Virus record (IMG/VR): IMGVR_UViG_3300006921_000144
Span: 1 to 24,712 of that record
Source: a virus
Strand: one strand, 5' to 3'
DNA: 24,712 nt
Of the stretch, positions 8,536 to 17,007 are shown one piece after another. The notes below the pieces were generated by a model, which saw only the letters and a program-made list of their open reading frames with translations, made no database searches and was not told the DNA's origin. The translations under genes and the position numbers were made by a program. The stretch's first letter is position 1; each line of letters begins with the position of its first letter.

Positions 8536-8856
8536 ATGATATATTATAATAGATATAAAGAATTTTTGGTTAATGGTGAGTTAAAAAACGTACCAGGTAT
8601 AAAATTACCACCTAAAAGTACAGATAGATTTGTGACGTATAAGGTAGGTAAAAGTAGGACCGATAAAATTTCACAACAATTCTATAACACTCCATATTTT
8701 GGATGGTTAATTTTACAGGCTAATCCAGGTTATGGAGAAAATGAATGGTCTATTCCTGATGGTAGTATATTAAGGGTACCTTTTCCTTTAAGGTCCTCAT
8801 TAGAAAGTTATAAAACTGAATTAGATAAACATTTTTTATATTATGGCAAAGGGTGA
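8536..8856 (+). CDS. 53: Baseplate wedge protein (gp53-like, LysM-type)
   Basis: The 106-aa protein has the pattern of gp53/LysM-like wedge proteins: RFVTYKVGKSRTDKISQQFY (residues 31-50), then GWLILQANPGYGENEW (56-71) and IPDGSILRVPFPLRS (73-87). In the family this corresponds to 'rapidly cycling structure' positions in which a Trp-x-x-hydrophobic-x-x-x-Asn core is followed by a G-x-x-hydrophobic-x-hydrophobic-P strand. It is shorter than T4 gp53 (196 aa). It would sit in the baseplate wedge near gp25 and gp6, both encoded at the other end of the window. Its 3' end overlaps the next gene by 14 bases, suggesting translational coupling. Confidence 0.7.
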   Translation: MIYYNRYKEFLVNGELKNVPGIKLPPKSTDRFVTYKVGKSRTDKISQQFYNTPYFGWLILQANPGYGENEWSIPDGSILRVPFPLRSSLESYKTELDKHFLYYGKG

Positions 8857-11800
8857 TATTTTTGTTAATCCTGTGGCTAATAATCTTGTCCTAGTAGACC
8901 CAAACTCAATAGAAGACGATAACGGGAATCAACAAGAAAGATTGGTAGACCACGAGAATCTTATTATATACGCTAATTTAAAAGCAAGATTAGTACCTAG
9001 AAGTAAATTAGTTGTGGGTGGGTCAGCAGAAGTAGTTGTAGATTTATTTGATGGAGCTATAGACTTTTTAAACCCACAAAACAAAACACATTTTGATACT
9101 GATTGGACCGATGTGTTTACCGACTCGAGTATTAACAAACAAACCCAAGTCCCAACCGAAAATTTCCAACAAACTGGCGAGTTTACTAAAAAAATAGAAA
9201 ACTCCTTAGACTTCCAAGGATTTGGAATGAATAGTATTTCTATAAAATTTGGTGCAGATTTTACACCTATGGTCAGTATAAATTTTACAGATATTAGGGG
9301 TGAAACTTTATTTTCACAAGGTGACGTAAACACACCTTACACAGCCTTCTTTCATTTACCCTACCCTCAATTTGAGTTAACACTTAAAGGTTATTATGGT
9401 AAAGCGGTACAATATAGATTAGCTCTTCTAAAATTTAACGCAAGATTTGAACCGTCTACCGGTGATTATTTAGTCCAGTGTGATTTTATTGGTAACCACA
9501 TAGCAATTTTAAGAGATATTACTATGCAAGAATGTATGGTGGCTCCGTATATGTACCCTGTAGTAGATGTGGAAGGTAATAAATTAACTGTAGAACAACA
9601 ACAAGAAATATTTAAAGATTCTGCAGAAGGAGATACAAGTTATCTAGAAAGTGTAAATGCTAATAGTGGGATTGGTAGACAGGTAATGGATAGTATATAT
9701 AAAAGATATAAAGATAGACTACTGATTCCTAAAAATATGCCTCACTTAACTATCTGGGAACTCATAGAAAAAATTAAAAATTTTGAAAAAGAACTATCAG
9801 AAAACTTTTCCAAAGTAGACCTAAGATTTTTAGATGATAAGAAAAAATATAGTGATACATTAAACCTATTCTATCAATCTATATTCGGAGCTAAAGGTTG
9901 GAAAAATACATATTTAGATGATTCATTACAAAAAACTTGGTCGGTCGAAGGTACCGGAACTGGGGATACTAAAGTAGCTTTAGCAAGGAGAATAAATGTA
10001 GATAGTGAGGAATATATTACTATTTCTGAAGAAAGATTAAAAAAACGTTTTGAAGGTTTTGTAAAAAGTTTAGAAGATAATTTCACTTTTGGTTCTGGTG
10101 GAGTAGCAAGTATAGATGTACACGAAAGGTTTAGAGTAGAAGACCAAAGAGCAGACCAATACACTGATGAAATTTCACAGGAAGGGTGGTATGTCCTAGA
10201 CACACAACCTAAAACATTTTTATTCGAATGGAAAAAACTACAAAAAGAATTTGAAGATAAATTCAATGTACTACAAGAAGAAGCAACATCAAAGTTAAAT
10301 ACAATTTTTATACAAACTTTAGGGTTTAAACCCACAATAAGAAATTTAATGAGTGTGATAATAGCGGGTGCAGATACCTATCTATTATTACTAGATAAAG
10401 TTCATAGAGAAGCTTACGAAAAAAGAAATGAATCTAAAAGATTGGAAGCTGTAAGTGGTACTATAGATATTAAACCTGGTGAAACCGACGTATATCCATG
10501 GCCCGAATATTATTTAGAAAAAGAAGTGGACGGCCAAACACAATACGAGTTATCTTACCTAGGCTCAACCTCAAATCTTTCCACCACTAACGCACAAGAT
10601 ATTGTCTTATGGCCTGAAGTATATTTTGTAGAAGAATATGCTAGAACTATAAATTTTAGAGTAACGGATTTAGATACCGCTTATACAAATGAAAGTGAAG
10701 TTTTAAATTATATACCATTATCAGTAAGAGAATTTCCATTTACAAATGTCCCATATGGTAATGAAATTAGTACAGCAAATGTAAATTTATGGGAACTTAT
10801 AGATAGAGCTAATGATTTGTCATATAATCTTTCATATTCTTATTTAAATACCTTATCACCACAATCACGTATTAAAGACGCTACATTAGAATTAGCGAAA
10901 TATGAGGCTAAAAACTTTTCTATGGCACTAGCTTTAGATAGTGAATTACAACAATTTTTTAATGAAGGTTCTGGTAAAACGTATACCGATATATTAGAAA
11001 AATTAAAAATTGATACTGAAAATAAATGGGTAAACTTTCAGTTAGGTGGAATCAATACAGGTACTATAAATAATAGACCTATTGTTGGTAATAATATAAT
11101 AGGCACTAATTTTGGTGTTTTTCCTGAAAATTTACTTTTTGTTTCCACCGCAAAAGATGAAACATTTGCTAAGGTTTTAAACATCCCTATATCTGACAAA
11201 TTAGATGGAGTATTCTCAAACCTACCATTTAACTTTACAACCAACCAAGCATGGTTAAAAGAAAACATGGCTAACGGTAATGCACTAACTAATATAGGTC
11301 TACATGATATTAGTAAATTAACAATCAACGCGGACTCCAAATGTTATTCAACAGCTAATCCTAAATATTTTTTTAGTAATTTAAACTGGGATAGAAACGC
11401 ACAATCAGTTATTTCATTAAAAGAAGAAAATGAGACATTACAAGGAATACTACCTAATGTAAACCCAGACAATACTGAACAATGGTCTATAAATGTATAC
11501 CAACCAAAAATAGAAGATATACTAAGACAACAATTACTAGATGGGGTTGATGTAGAGGAAGAAACGGTTGTCTCTATGATGAACACACCTTATTTCGCTA
11601 ACTCACTAATTGTAGCTGGTGACACAGATAATTACGAATTACCTTTATATCTATTTTTAAATTCACTTCCACTAACATCACCATTAGAAAAAATAATAGA
11701 AAGTTTTGATAATAAAAACCAATATGGTGGGTATACTTGTTCCTTAATTAAAGAATTAGCTTCACACCACACTCTACCTTTAGCTTTAGTATTAAAAATA

Positions 11801-14800
11801 GGGTCTATCTGGTGGAGACATAGTACGAGAATAGATACTGGTACAGACCCTTTAACGGATATTTGGGGAAATGTTGGTAATATACCATCACAAGGAGGTA
11901 CAGGACCAGATTACATTTATACCGACGATGTTAACGGTCTAGCGTACCAATACCAAAACTACCCGGTAGGGACAAGTAATTTTATCGTAGCTAATTCACC
12001 AAACCTAAGAGTAGAAGTGGGGGTTTACCCAAGAATGGTCCAGGCGGTACATAAAATAGTTACGGGGAAAGAAATACTAACCACTCCAGGTAATATTGTA
12101 GACCAAAACCTTTTAAATAATTTTATAGTTCCTCCTAGTTTTACACCAGAAACTAATTTAACTTTTACAGGTAATAACATTGATGTTAAATTTTGGTCTA
12201 GTTGGATGGATTCTGCAAATGTAGGAGCCTTAGGATTAGAAAGTACAAATCAAGAAATACCATCTAATTATTATATACTTTACCCATCTACAGGAGGTTT
12301 AGTGCAGTCGGACATACAAAGTCAGACCACTACCTTTATCGGGAATAATAATTTACACAATGGTAATGTTAGGTCTTTATGGGCGGGAGCAGGTTATGGG
12401 TATTTTGAAGCTAATAACAGTATACCTCCTCCATTACATTATCATAAAAAAATAAATAAAAGTAAGGATGAACAAGATGCGTGGCAATTACTAGAAAATG
12501 CTCAGGACTATACTAGTGCTGAAGGACTAATGAGTGTCTTCCCAACACAAGTGCTTAATGCATTTATGGAAATATTTAAAAACTTTGCCTCTTCCACTAA
12601 TCCAGATACAAGTGTTATAAATGGACAATATAAATCATTTAAACAACTTTTACAAAAATTATTTTATGTTGATAAAATTGATTTATCCACAGCACCCGAT
12701 GAACCGTTGACTAAAAAATTAGCAAAAGCTCAGTATGAAAACTTTGTAAATTATGTTTCTACTTTTTTGAATCAAAATGTATTATACAAACAAGGTTCCG
12801 CAAGTGGATTAGATATTGTATCTAATTATGAAGGGGGTGAGATATCAACCCTACAACTAATGAAATCTTTAATTTTAGGTGACACAAAAGGTGAAGAAAT
12901 TACTCTAGAAGGAGTAACCTTTAAAAATGATAATAGACCAGGGCCCTACACAGACAATTTACCTCCAGATGTGGCCATAGGAGTTTTTACAGGAACCATC
13001 CTATACCAATTTTTCCAGCAGTGGATTGGTAGTGTGGATTTAGATAGTTTAGGTTCTACAAATAGTTTTGTTTATGAATTTTTTAAATCACAAAATATAG
13101 AAGCTAACCCTGCGACTATAGAGGGTTTTGCACCACTTATTAAACATTATAGACTTTATAGGGTAAATGGTGGTACAACTGGTGGTTTTAAAGAACATAT
13201 TAAAAATATTATAGAAAAATTTGAAAATAATAATGTGACTGACTTCATTAATGAAGTCGTAAGAGAACTTAAAAAAGTAGATGCTGCAGATGTTATTTTA
13301 GAAAATACTAGAGATGATGTTAGACCCGATATTGTAGCGGATAATCTTAAACTAGAACTTTATCAGGTTTTTAAAACAATGAATGATAAATGGATTTCGG
13401 GAGACTCAGATACGTTACCCCCAGCAAAAACACTATTTGAACAATTTTTATTTTTAGATAGGACAAACGCGGACATAGGTGATGAAGCTATACTAGATAT
13501 ATTTCTTTTTCAACAACTGGATAATCCTTTTAACAATAATGCGGAAGTTGGGACTAGTCAAAGTCTAGCTGATTTTATAAGTTATATATTAAGTAAAAAC
13601 TTTTTTAATTTTTTACCTCTACCTTCTTATGTTAATTTTTATGGTGTAGGTAAAGATGGTGGTGGAGCCACCAATCAAGGTAATACTATGTTTGGTACCT
13701 TTTTAGAGGTAGACTACCAAGACTCCGCACCGACTTTCCTATGTCAATATATTGGTCCACCATCAACAAAATTAAATATAAAAACAGAAACTAACAGATT
13801 CCCTAATGATTCGTTTAATATGGGTGGTGTAGCAAATAACCCTTTAGCTACCAGACCATTACCCCAGGCAGGGACTGAACATAAAAGTAATAATGTCATG
13901 GCTTTTGCGGTAGATTTTGGTGTACCCAACCAAAACATATTTGAATCTGTAAGTTTAGACCAAGCAGAGTATAAAGATACAAGTGAGGGGTTTAGAGTCA
14001 TTGAAGACTTAGGTAAACAAGCTTCAGGTAGGGAAATATCTACTAACGCGATAAACTTATTTAATTTATATAAAACTCGTTCTTATAAATGTAATGTAAC
14101 CTGTATGGGTAACATGCTTATCCAACCAACTGTTTATTTTCAACTAAGATACCTACCTATGTTTAATGGTCCTTATCTTATAACAAGTGTAGAGCACAAT
14201 GTAACCCCTAACGATATAAAAACTAGTTTTTCCGGAATTAGAATACCAATACCGAGTTTACCAAAAGTCACAGATTTGGTTATGAAAATACAAGAAAATC
14301 TATTATCAAAAATTTCAGAAGAAATTGAAATAGAACCGGTAGAACAAGTTAGGTTAGACCCATTTGATTTAACCGAAGAACAAAAAGCTTTGGTAGAAGG
14401 AGAAAACGGATATTATAATAACGATGTCACTTTAAGTGATATACCATTTAATTTCCAACCACCTACTAATATGGATATGGTAGACACCCCTAGTCCTACT
14501 GATGATAATTCGCAAGAAGGTACTACAAATCGTATACACCAAGGGTTAGACCTAACACCTAAAACAGAGTTCCAAAATGAACCAATATCAATATTTGCAT
14601 CCTTTACAGGTATAGTAACTAAAGTTGTTAGAGGTTGTGTTATTGGTAACACTTCATGTGGTGACGGATACGGTAACCATATAGTGATAGCGAGACAAAC
14701 AGTTAACTTAGGTGATAGTAACTATTTAACTGAAGGAACAGTACACCAATACCAAACTATATATGCTAATCTTAAAGAAATATCGTCACAATGGAATGAA

Positions 14801-14962
14801 GGTGACACGGTTCAGATAGGAGCAGTTTTAGGTATATTAGGTAATACTGGTAGTTCTACAGCACCTCATTTACACTATGAGGTAAATAGATTAGTGGTGA
14901 ATAATGATAAACAAATAGTAAAAGAAATAATAAATCCATTAAATTTAATACAAGAAGAATAG
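8843..14962 (+). CDS. Giant baseplate hub protein with C-terminal M23 endopeptidase domain
   Basis: This 2039-aa protein combines what look like hub and lytic functions. Near the N-terminus (about 120-235), FGMNSISIKFGADFTPMVSI and PYPQFELTLKGYYGK form a beta-rich module. At about 1620-1820, NVMAFAVDFGVPNQNIFESV and PTVYFQLRYLPMFNGPYLIT followed by SVEHNVTPNDIKTSFSGIR resemble the gp27/GpD-type hub barrel. A Pro/Asp-rich linker precedes an M23 (LytM-like) domain at about 1893-2039, with zinc-ligand motifs H1899-QGL-D1903 and H2009-L-H2011. The family cleaves peptidoglycan cross-bridges or stem peptides, so this would be the functional counterpart of T4 gp5 lysozyme plus gp27. The usual Tyr-x-His-Leu element reads YANL (Asn1976). 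The large middle (about 240-1600) is unassigned. The start ATG overlaps the upstream gene. Confidence 0.85.
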   Translation: MAKGDIFVNPVANNLVLVDPNSIEDDNGNQQERLVDHENLIIYANLKARLVPRSKLVVGGSAEVVVDLFDGAIDFLNPQNKTHFDTDWTDVFTDSSINKQTQVPTENFQQTGEFTKKIENSLDFQGFGMNSISIKFGADFTPMVSINFTDIRGETLFSQGDVNTPYTAFFHLPYPQFELTLKGYYGKAVQYRLALLKFNARFEPSTGDYLVQCDFIGNHIAILRDITMQECMVAPYMYPVVDVEGNKLTVEQQQEIFKDSAEGDTSYLESVNANSGIGRQVMDSIYKRYKDRLLIPKNMPHLTIWELIEKIKNFEKELSENFSKVDLRFLDDKKKYSDTLNLFYQSIFGAKGWKNTYLDDSLQKTWSVEGTGTGDTKVALARRINVDSEEYITISEERLKKRFEGFVKSLEDNFTFGSGGVASIDVHERFRVEDQRADQYTDEISQEGWYVLDTQPKTFLFEWKKLQKEFEDKFNVLQEEATSKLNTIFIQTLGFKPTIRNLMSVIIAGADTYLLLLDKVHREAYEKRNESKRLEAVSGTIDIKPGETDVYPWPEYYLEKEVDGQTQYELSYLGSTSNLSTTNAQDIVLWPEVYFVEEYARTINFRVTDLDTAYTNESEVLNYIPLSVREFPFTNVPYGNEISTANVNLWELIDRANDLSYNLSYSYLNTLSPQSRIKDATLELAKYEAKNFSMALALDSELQQFFNEGSGKTYTDILEKLKIDTENKWVNFQLGGINTGTINNRPIVGNNIIGTNFGVFPENLLFVSTAKDETFAKVLNIPISDKLDGVFSNLPFNFTTNQAWLKENMANGNALTNIGLHDISKLTINADSKCYSTANPKYFFSNLNWDRNAQSVISLKEENETLQGILPNVNPDNTEQWSINVYQPKIEDILRQQLLDGVDVEEETVVSMMNTPYFANSLIVAGDTDNYELPLYLFLNSLPLTSPLEKIIESFDNKNQYGGYTCSLIKELASHHTLPLALVLKIGSIWWRHSTRIDTGTDPLTDIWGNVGNIPSQGGTGPDYIYTDDVNGLAYQYQNYPVGTSNFIVANSPNLRVEVGVYPRMVQAVHKIVTGKEILTTPGNIVDQNLLNNFIVPPSFTPETNLTFTGNNIDVKFWSSWMDSANVGALGLESTNQEIPSNYYILYPSTGGLVQSDIQSQTTTFIGNNNLHNGNVRSLWAGAGYGYFEANNSIPPPLHYHKKINKSKDEQDAWQLLENAQDYTSAEGLMSVFPTQVLNAFMEIFKNFASSTNPDTSVINGQYKSFKQLLQKLFYVDKIDLSTAPDEPLTKKLAKAQYENFVNYVSTFLNQNVLYKQGSASGLDIVSNYEGGEISTLQLMKSLILGDTKGEEITLEGVTFKNDNRPGPYTDNLPPDVAIGVFTGTILYQFFQQWIGSVDLDSLGSTNSFVYEFFKSQNIEANPATIEGFAPLIKHYRLYRVNGGTTGGFKEHIKNIIEKFENNNVTDFINEVVRELKKVDAADVILENTRDDVRPDIVADNLKLELYQVFKTMNDKWISGDSDTLPPAKTLFEQFLFLDRTNADIGDEAILDIFLFQQLDNPFNNNAEVGTSQSLADFISYILSKNFFNFLPLPSYVNFYGVGKDGGGATNQGNTMFGTFLEVDYQDSAPTFLCQYIGPPSTKLNIKTETNRFPNDSFNMGGVANNPLATRPLPQAGTEHKSNNVMAFAVDFGVPNQNIFESVSLDQAEYKDTSEGFRVIEDLGKQASGREISTNAINLFNLYKTRSYKCNVTCMGNMLIQPTVYFQLRYLPMFNGPYLITSVEHNVTPNDIKTSFSGIRIPIPSLPKVTDLVMKIQENLLSKISEEIEIEPVEQVRLDPFDLTEEQKALVEGENGYYNNDVTLSDIPFNFQPPTNMDMVDTPSPTDDNSQEGTTNRIHQGLDLTPKTEFQNEPISIFASFTGIVTKVVRGCVIGNTSCGDGYGNHIVIARQTVNLGDSNYLTEGTVHQYQTIYANLKEISSQWNEGDTVQIGAVLGILGNTGSSTAPHLHYEVNRLVVNNDKQIVKEIINPLNLIQEE

Positions 14963-14991
14963 TATTGATAGGTGGTTTTATATTATAAAGA

Positions 14992-15003
14992 TATTTATTA
15001 AAA
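14992..15003 (+). promoter_or_regulatory. Putative late-promoter-like motif (TATTTATTAAAA)
   Basis: The motif begins 22 bases before the ATG at 15014, in the 51-base gap after the hub gene. Its spacing is the same as at 2217 and 4200. Confidence 0.5.
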
Positions 15004-15013
15004 AAAACGCGTT

Positions 15014-15250
15014 ATGGTTAGAAATGATATAAAAAACAAACTAGATAATTTTTTAGGTAAGAATACAAACTTAAAACAAGTTAATTCTAATGCAGAATCT
15101 AACGAAGTATGTGATTTGGATACTGGTATTTGTTACACTGTGAGAACTAGAGATGGTTTAATAGAGAGAGTAGAAAACCAACATGCTGTTAATAGAAAAA
15201 TAAATGTAGAATCACCTAATGGAGATGTAAAACAATTACTTAATGGCTAG
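15014..15250 (+). CDS. Small unrecognised protein
   Basis: A 78-aa protein with a short basic/amphipathic N-terminus (MVRNDIKNKLDNFLGK) and a central EVCDLDTGICYTVRTRDGLI segment. In that segment two cysteines six residues apart are followed by a beta hairpin-like pattern. I do not recognise the family. It has its own promoter-like motif upstream and overlaps the next gene by 8 bases, so the two products are probably made together. No signal peptide or membrane segment is visible. The gene pair lies between the hub gene and a terminator, so it is probably expressed with the late structural genes. Confidence 0.65.
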   Translation: MVRNDIKNKLDNFLGKNTNLKQVNSNAESNEVCDLDTGICYTVRTRDGLIERVENQHAVNRKINVESPNGDVKQLLNG

Positions 15251-15983
15251 TATAGAACAAAAGTTAAAAGAAGAATTAGAAAGATTTAAACAAATTGGTA
15301 ATAACGCTAATAATTTAAATGAACAAGTTTTGGGCTCCGTTAATGGTGGTTCAGGATTTGTAGATGTTCAAGGACCATCCCCAAGAATTAGTCAATTCGT
15401 TAAGAGACAACAAGAATTAGGAGAACAAGAAGAAGAGGAAGTGGTGGACATTCCAGCTGACCCAGAAGCTGCTGCAGAAGAATTACCTGGAGAAGAAGAA
15501 ACTGGTGAAGAAGATTTAGAAGCTGAAGAAGAAGGGGGTGAGGAAGAAGTTATAGATACAGAAACTGAACTAGATACTACAGATGGTACAGAAATAGATG
15601 TGACAGATTTAGTAACGGGACAAGAAGAAATCAAAAAAGATGTAAAAGCAGATAAAGACATTCTTTCTAAGAATACAGAACAACTCGATTCACTTTTAAA
15701 CAAACTAGAAGATTTAGAAAATCAACTAGGAAGTATGGACACTATGGTAACTCAAATTGAGAAGTTAGAACAAAAAATAGAAAAAATTCGACCTAAAACA
15801 CAAGAAGAAAAGTTAGAGGCAAGAAAATATGATTCAGGACCTTTTAGTCAAAGTCTTGTAGATTTTTATCAAGATAACGAAGATAGATTTGAAAAGTCGG
15901 GAAAAGATGAGTATGTTTTAACCGGGAAAGATTTAGAAAATTACAACCAATCTGATATTAAACAAAGTTTTAACGTTGATTAG
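15243..15983 (+). CDS. Highly acidic coiled-coil protein, unrecognised
   Basis: The 246-aa protein has three parts. An N-terminal helix (about 1-60) ends in SPRISQFVKRQQELGEQ. A strongly acidic low-complexity region (about 60-125) is dominated by Glu and Asp. A predicted coiled coil (about 125-185) contains LSKNTEQLDSLLNKLEDLEN and TQIEKLEQKIEKI heptad-like repeats. A conserved-looking C-terminal tail carries YDSGPFSQSLVDFYQDNEDR. Acidity plus coiled coil is typical of scaffolds, assembly factors and virion linker proteins, but nothing assigns it to one. Its start overlaps the upstream small gene (8 bases) and it is followed by a strong terminator, so the two form a transcriptional end unit. 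Confidence 0.75.
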   Translation: MASIEQKLKEELERFKQIGNNANNLNEQVLGSVNGGSGFVDVQGPSPRISQFVKRQQELGEQEEEEVVDIPADPEAAAEELPGEEETGEEDLEAEEEGGEEEVIDTETELDTTDGTEIDVTDLVTGQEEIKKDVKADKDILSKNTEQLDSLLNKLEDLENQLGSMDTMVTQIEKLEQKIEKIRPKTQEEKLEARKYDSGPFSQSLVDFYQDNEDRFEKSGKDEYVLTGKDLENYNQSDIKQSFNVD

Positions 15984-16006
15984 TAATATCTTTGTATAGG
16001 TATTTT

Positions 16007-16032
16007 AAAAGCCCATTAGGGCTTTTTTTTTT
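16007..16032 (+). terminator. Rho-independent terminator separating structural and replication blocks
   Basis: AAAAGCCC (16007-16014) pairs perfectly with GGGCTTTT (16019-16026) around a 4-base ATTA loop, continuing into a long T run. It lies 24 bases after the acidic protein gene. This is the clearest transcription end in the window. Confidence 0.92.
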
Positions 16033-16055
16033 CATTAAAAATTAATTTAAAATAA

Positions 16056-16083
16056 TTGACTACCTGAATCTTTTTGTTATTTT
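16056..16083 (+). promoter_or_regulatory. Possible host-type promoter for the replication block
   Basis: TTGACT at 16056-16061 is followed after 16 bases by TATTTT at 16078-16083, a fair sigma70-like pair just after the terminator and about 45 bases before the gp32-like gene. In Bacteroidota the -7 consensus differs (TA-N2-TTTG), so the assignment is tentative. The AT-rich background makes chance matches likely. The leader to 16128 is A-rich with no SD. Confidence 0.35.
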
Positions 16084-16127
16084 TATAGAGGATAAAAACA
16101 ATTTAAAATTAAAAAAAAAATATTATT

Positions 16128-16997
16128 ATGATGTCAAGTTTAGATGCAGTATTAGCACAGTACGAAAAAAACAAGCAGTCTTCTTCAACACCAAGAATGT
16201 CACAAGAAGAGAGATTAAAACAATATCTTTCCTTAGCTTTACCTAAAGGGGTTAAATCAGGAGAAAGAAGAATTAGAATTTTACCAACTAAAGATGGTGG
16301 TTCACCATTTCAGGAAGTATATTTCCACAATACCCAAGTACAAGGAAAATGGATGAAAATCTATGACCCAGGAAAAGACTCTACAGGTAAACCAACCGGG
16401 GAAAGAAGTCCTTTAAATGAAGTAGAAGAAGCTTTAAGATTAGCAGGTGATGAACAATCTAAAGAATTAGCTAGACAATATCGTTCACAAAAATTTTATA
16501 TTGTAAAAGTAATTGATAGAGACGCAGAAGAAGATGGTGTTAAATTTTGGAGATTTAAACATAATTGGAAAGGAGACGGCCCTATAGATAAAATTATTCC
16601 TATTTGGAAAAATAAAGGGGATATTACTAACCCTGAAGAGGGTAGAGATTTAATCCTTATTTTACAAGCGGTACCATTACCAGGTGGTAGAGGTGAATAC
16701 ACAACAATATCATCTGTAATGTATGAAGACCCAGGTAAATTAAGTGAAAATGAAACACAAGCTAAAGAATGGTTATCTAATGACTCTACTTGGAAAGATG
16801 TTTACTCACAAAAACCAGTAGAATATTTAGAAGCTATCGCTAAAGGAGTTGAACCTGTATGGGATAATGAGTTAAAAAAATACACATATAACGACCCTAG
16901 TAACAAAACAGAAAGTACAACTACCGTAGGTGGTTCTAATTCTACTTTTGTAGACCCACAAACAAACGACAAACAAGACGAAGATTTACCATTTTAA
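16128..16997 (+). CDS. 32: Single-stranded DNA-binding protein (T4 gp32-like)
   Basis: At 289 aa this is close to T4 gp32 (301 aa) and follows its layout. It has a basic N-terminal arm (about 1-40), a DNA-binding core (about 45-245; GERRIRILPTKDGGSPFQEV, QKFYIVKVIDRDAEEDGVKF, WRFKHNWKGDGPIDKIIPIW) and a Ser/Thr/Asn-rich, acidic C-terminal tail. It would coat ssDNA at the fork and recruit the helicase, recombinase and exonuclease encoded just downstream. No cysteine is present, so the T4 zinc site (three Cys and one His) is absent. The part where it would lie (about 72-96) is instead a Lys/Gly/Asp-rich loop. The protein ends in DEDLPF, like the protein-binding tip of bacterial SSB. Two adjacent ATG codons (16128 and 16131) could each start it. 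Confidence 0.88.
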   Translation: MMSSLDAVLAQYEKNKQSSSTPRMSQEERLKQYLSLALPKGVKSGERRIRILPTKDGGSPFQEVYFHNTQVQGKWMKIYDPGKDSTGKPTGERSPLNEVEEALRLAGDEQSKELARQYRSQKFYIVKVIDRDAEEDGVKFWRFKHNWKGDGPIDKIIPIWKNKGDITNPEEGRDLILILQAVPLPGGRGEYTTISSVMYEDPGKLSENETQAKEWLSNDSTWKDVYSQKPVEYLEAIAKGVEPVWDNELKKYTYNDPSNKTESTTTVGGSNSTFVDPQTNDKQDEDLPF

Positions 16998-17007
16998 ATA
17001 AAAAGAT

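Noticed and set aside
9874-10335. 153-aa antisense open frame inside the hub gene
   Set aside because: It lies wholly within a real coding region, has typical shadow composition and shows no recognisable domain.
13241-13258. 18-base perfect palindrome GACTTCATTAATGAAGTC
   Set aside because: It lies inside the hub coding frame with no T run or neighbouring signal. One such palindrome in an AT-rich 25-kb stretch is not far from chance expectation.
15392-15703. Antisense Ser-rich frame
   Set aside because: It is the complement of the Glu-rich region (GAA/GAG codons give Ser/Phe-type codons on the other strand), so it is a composition artefact.
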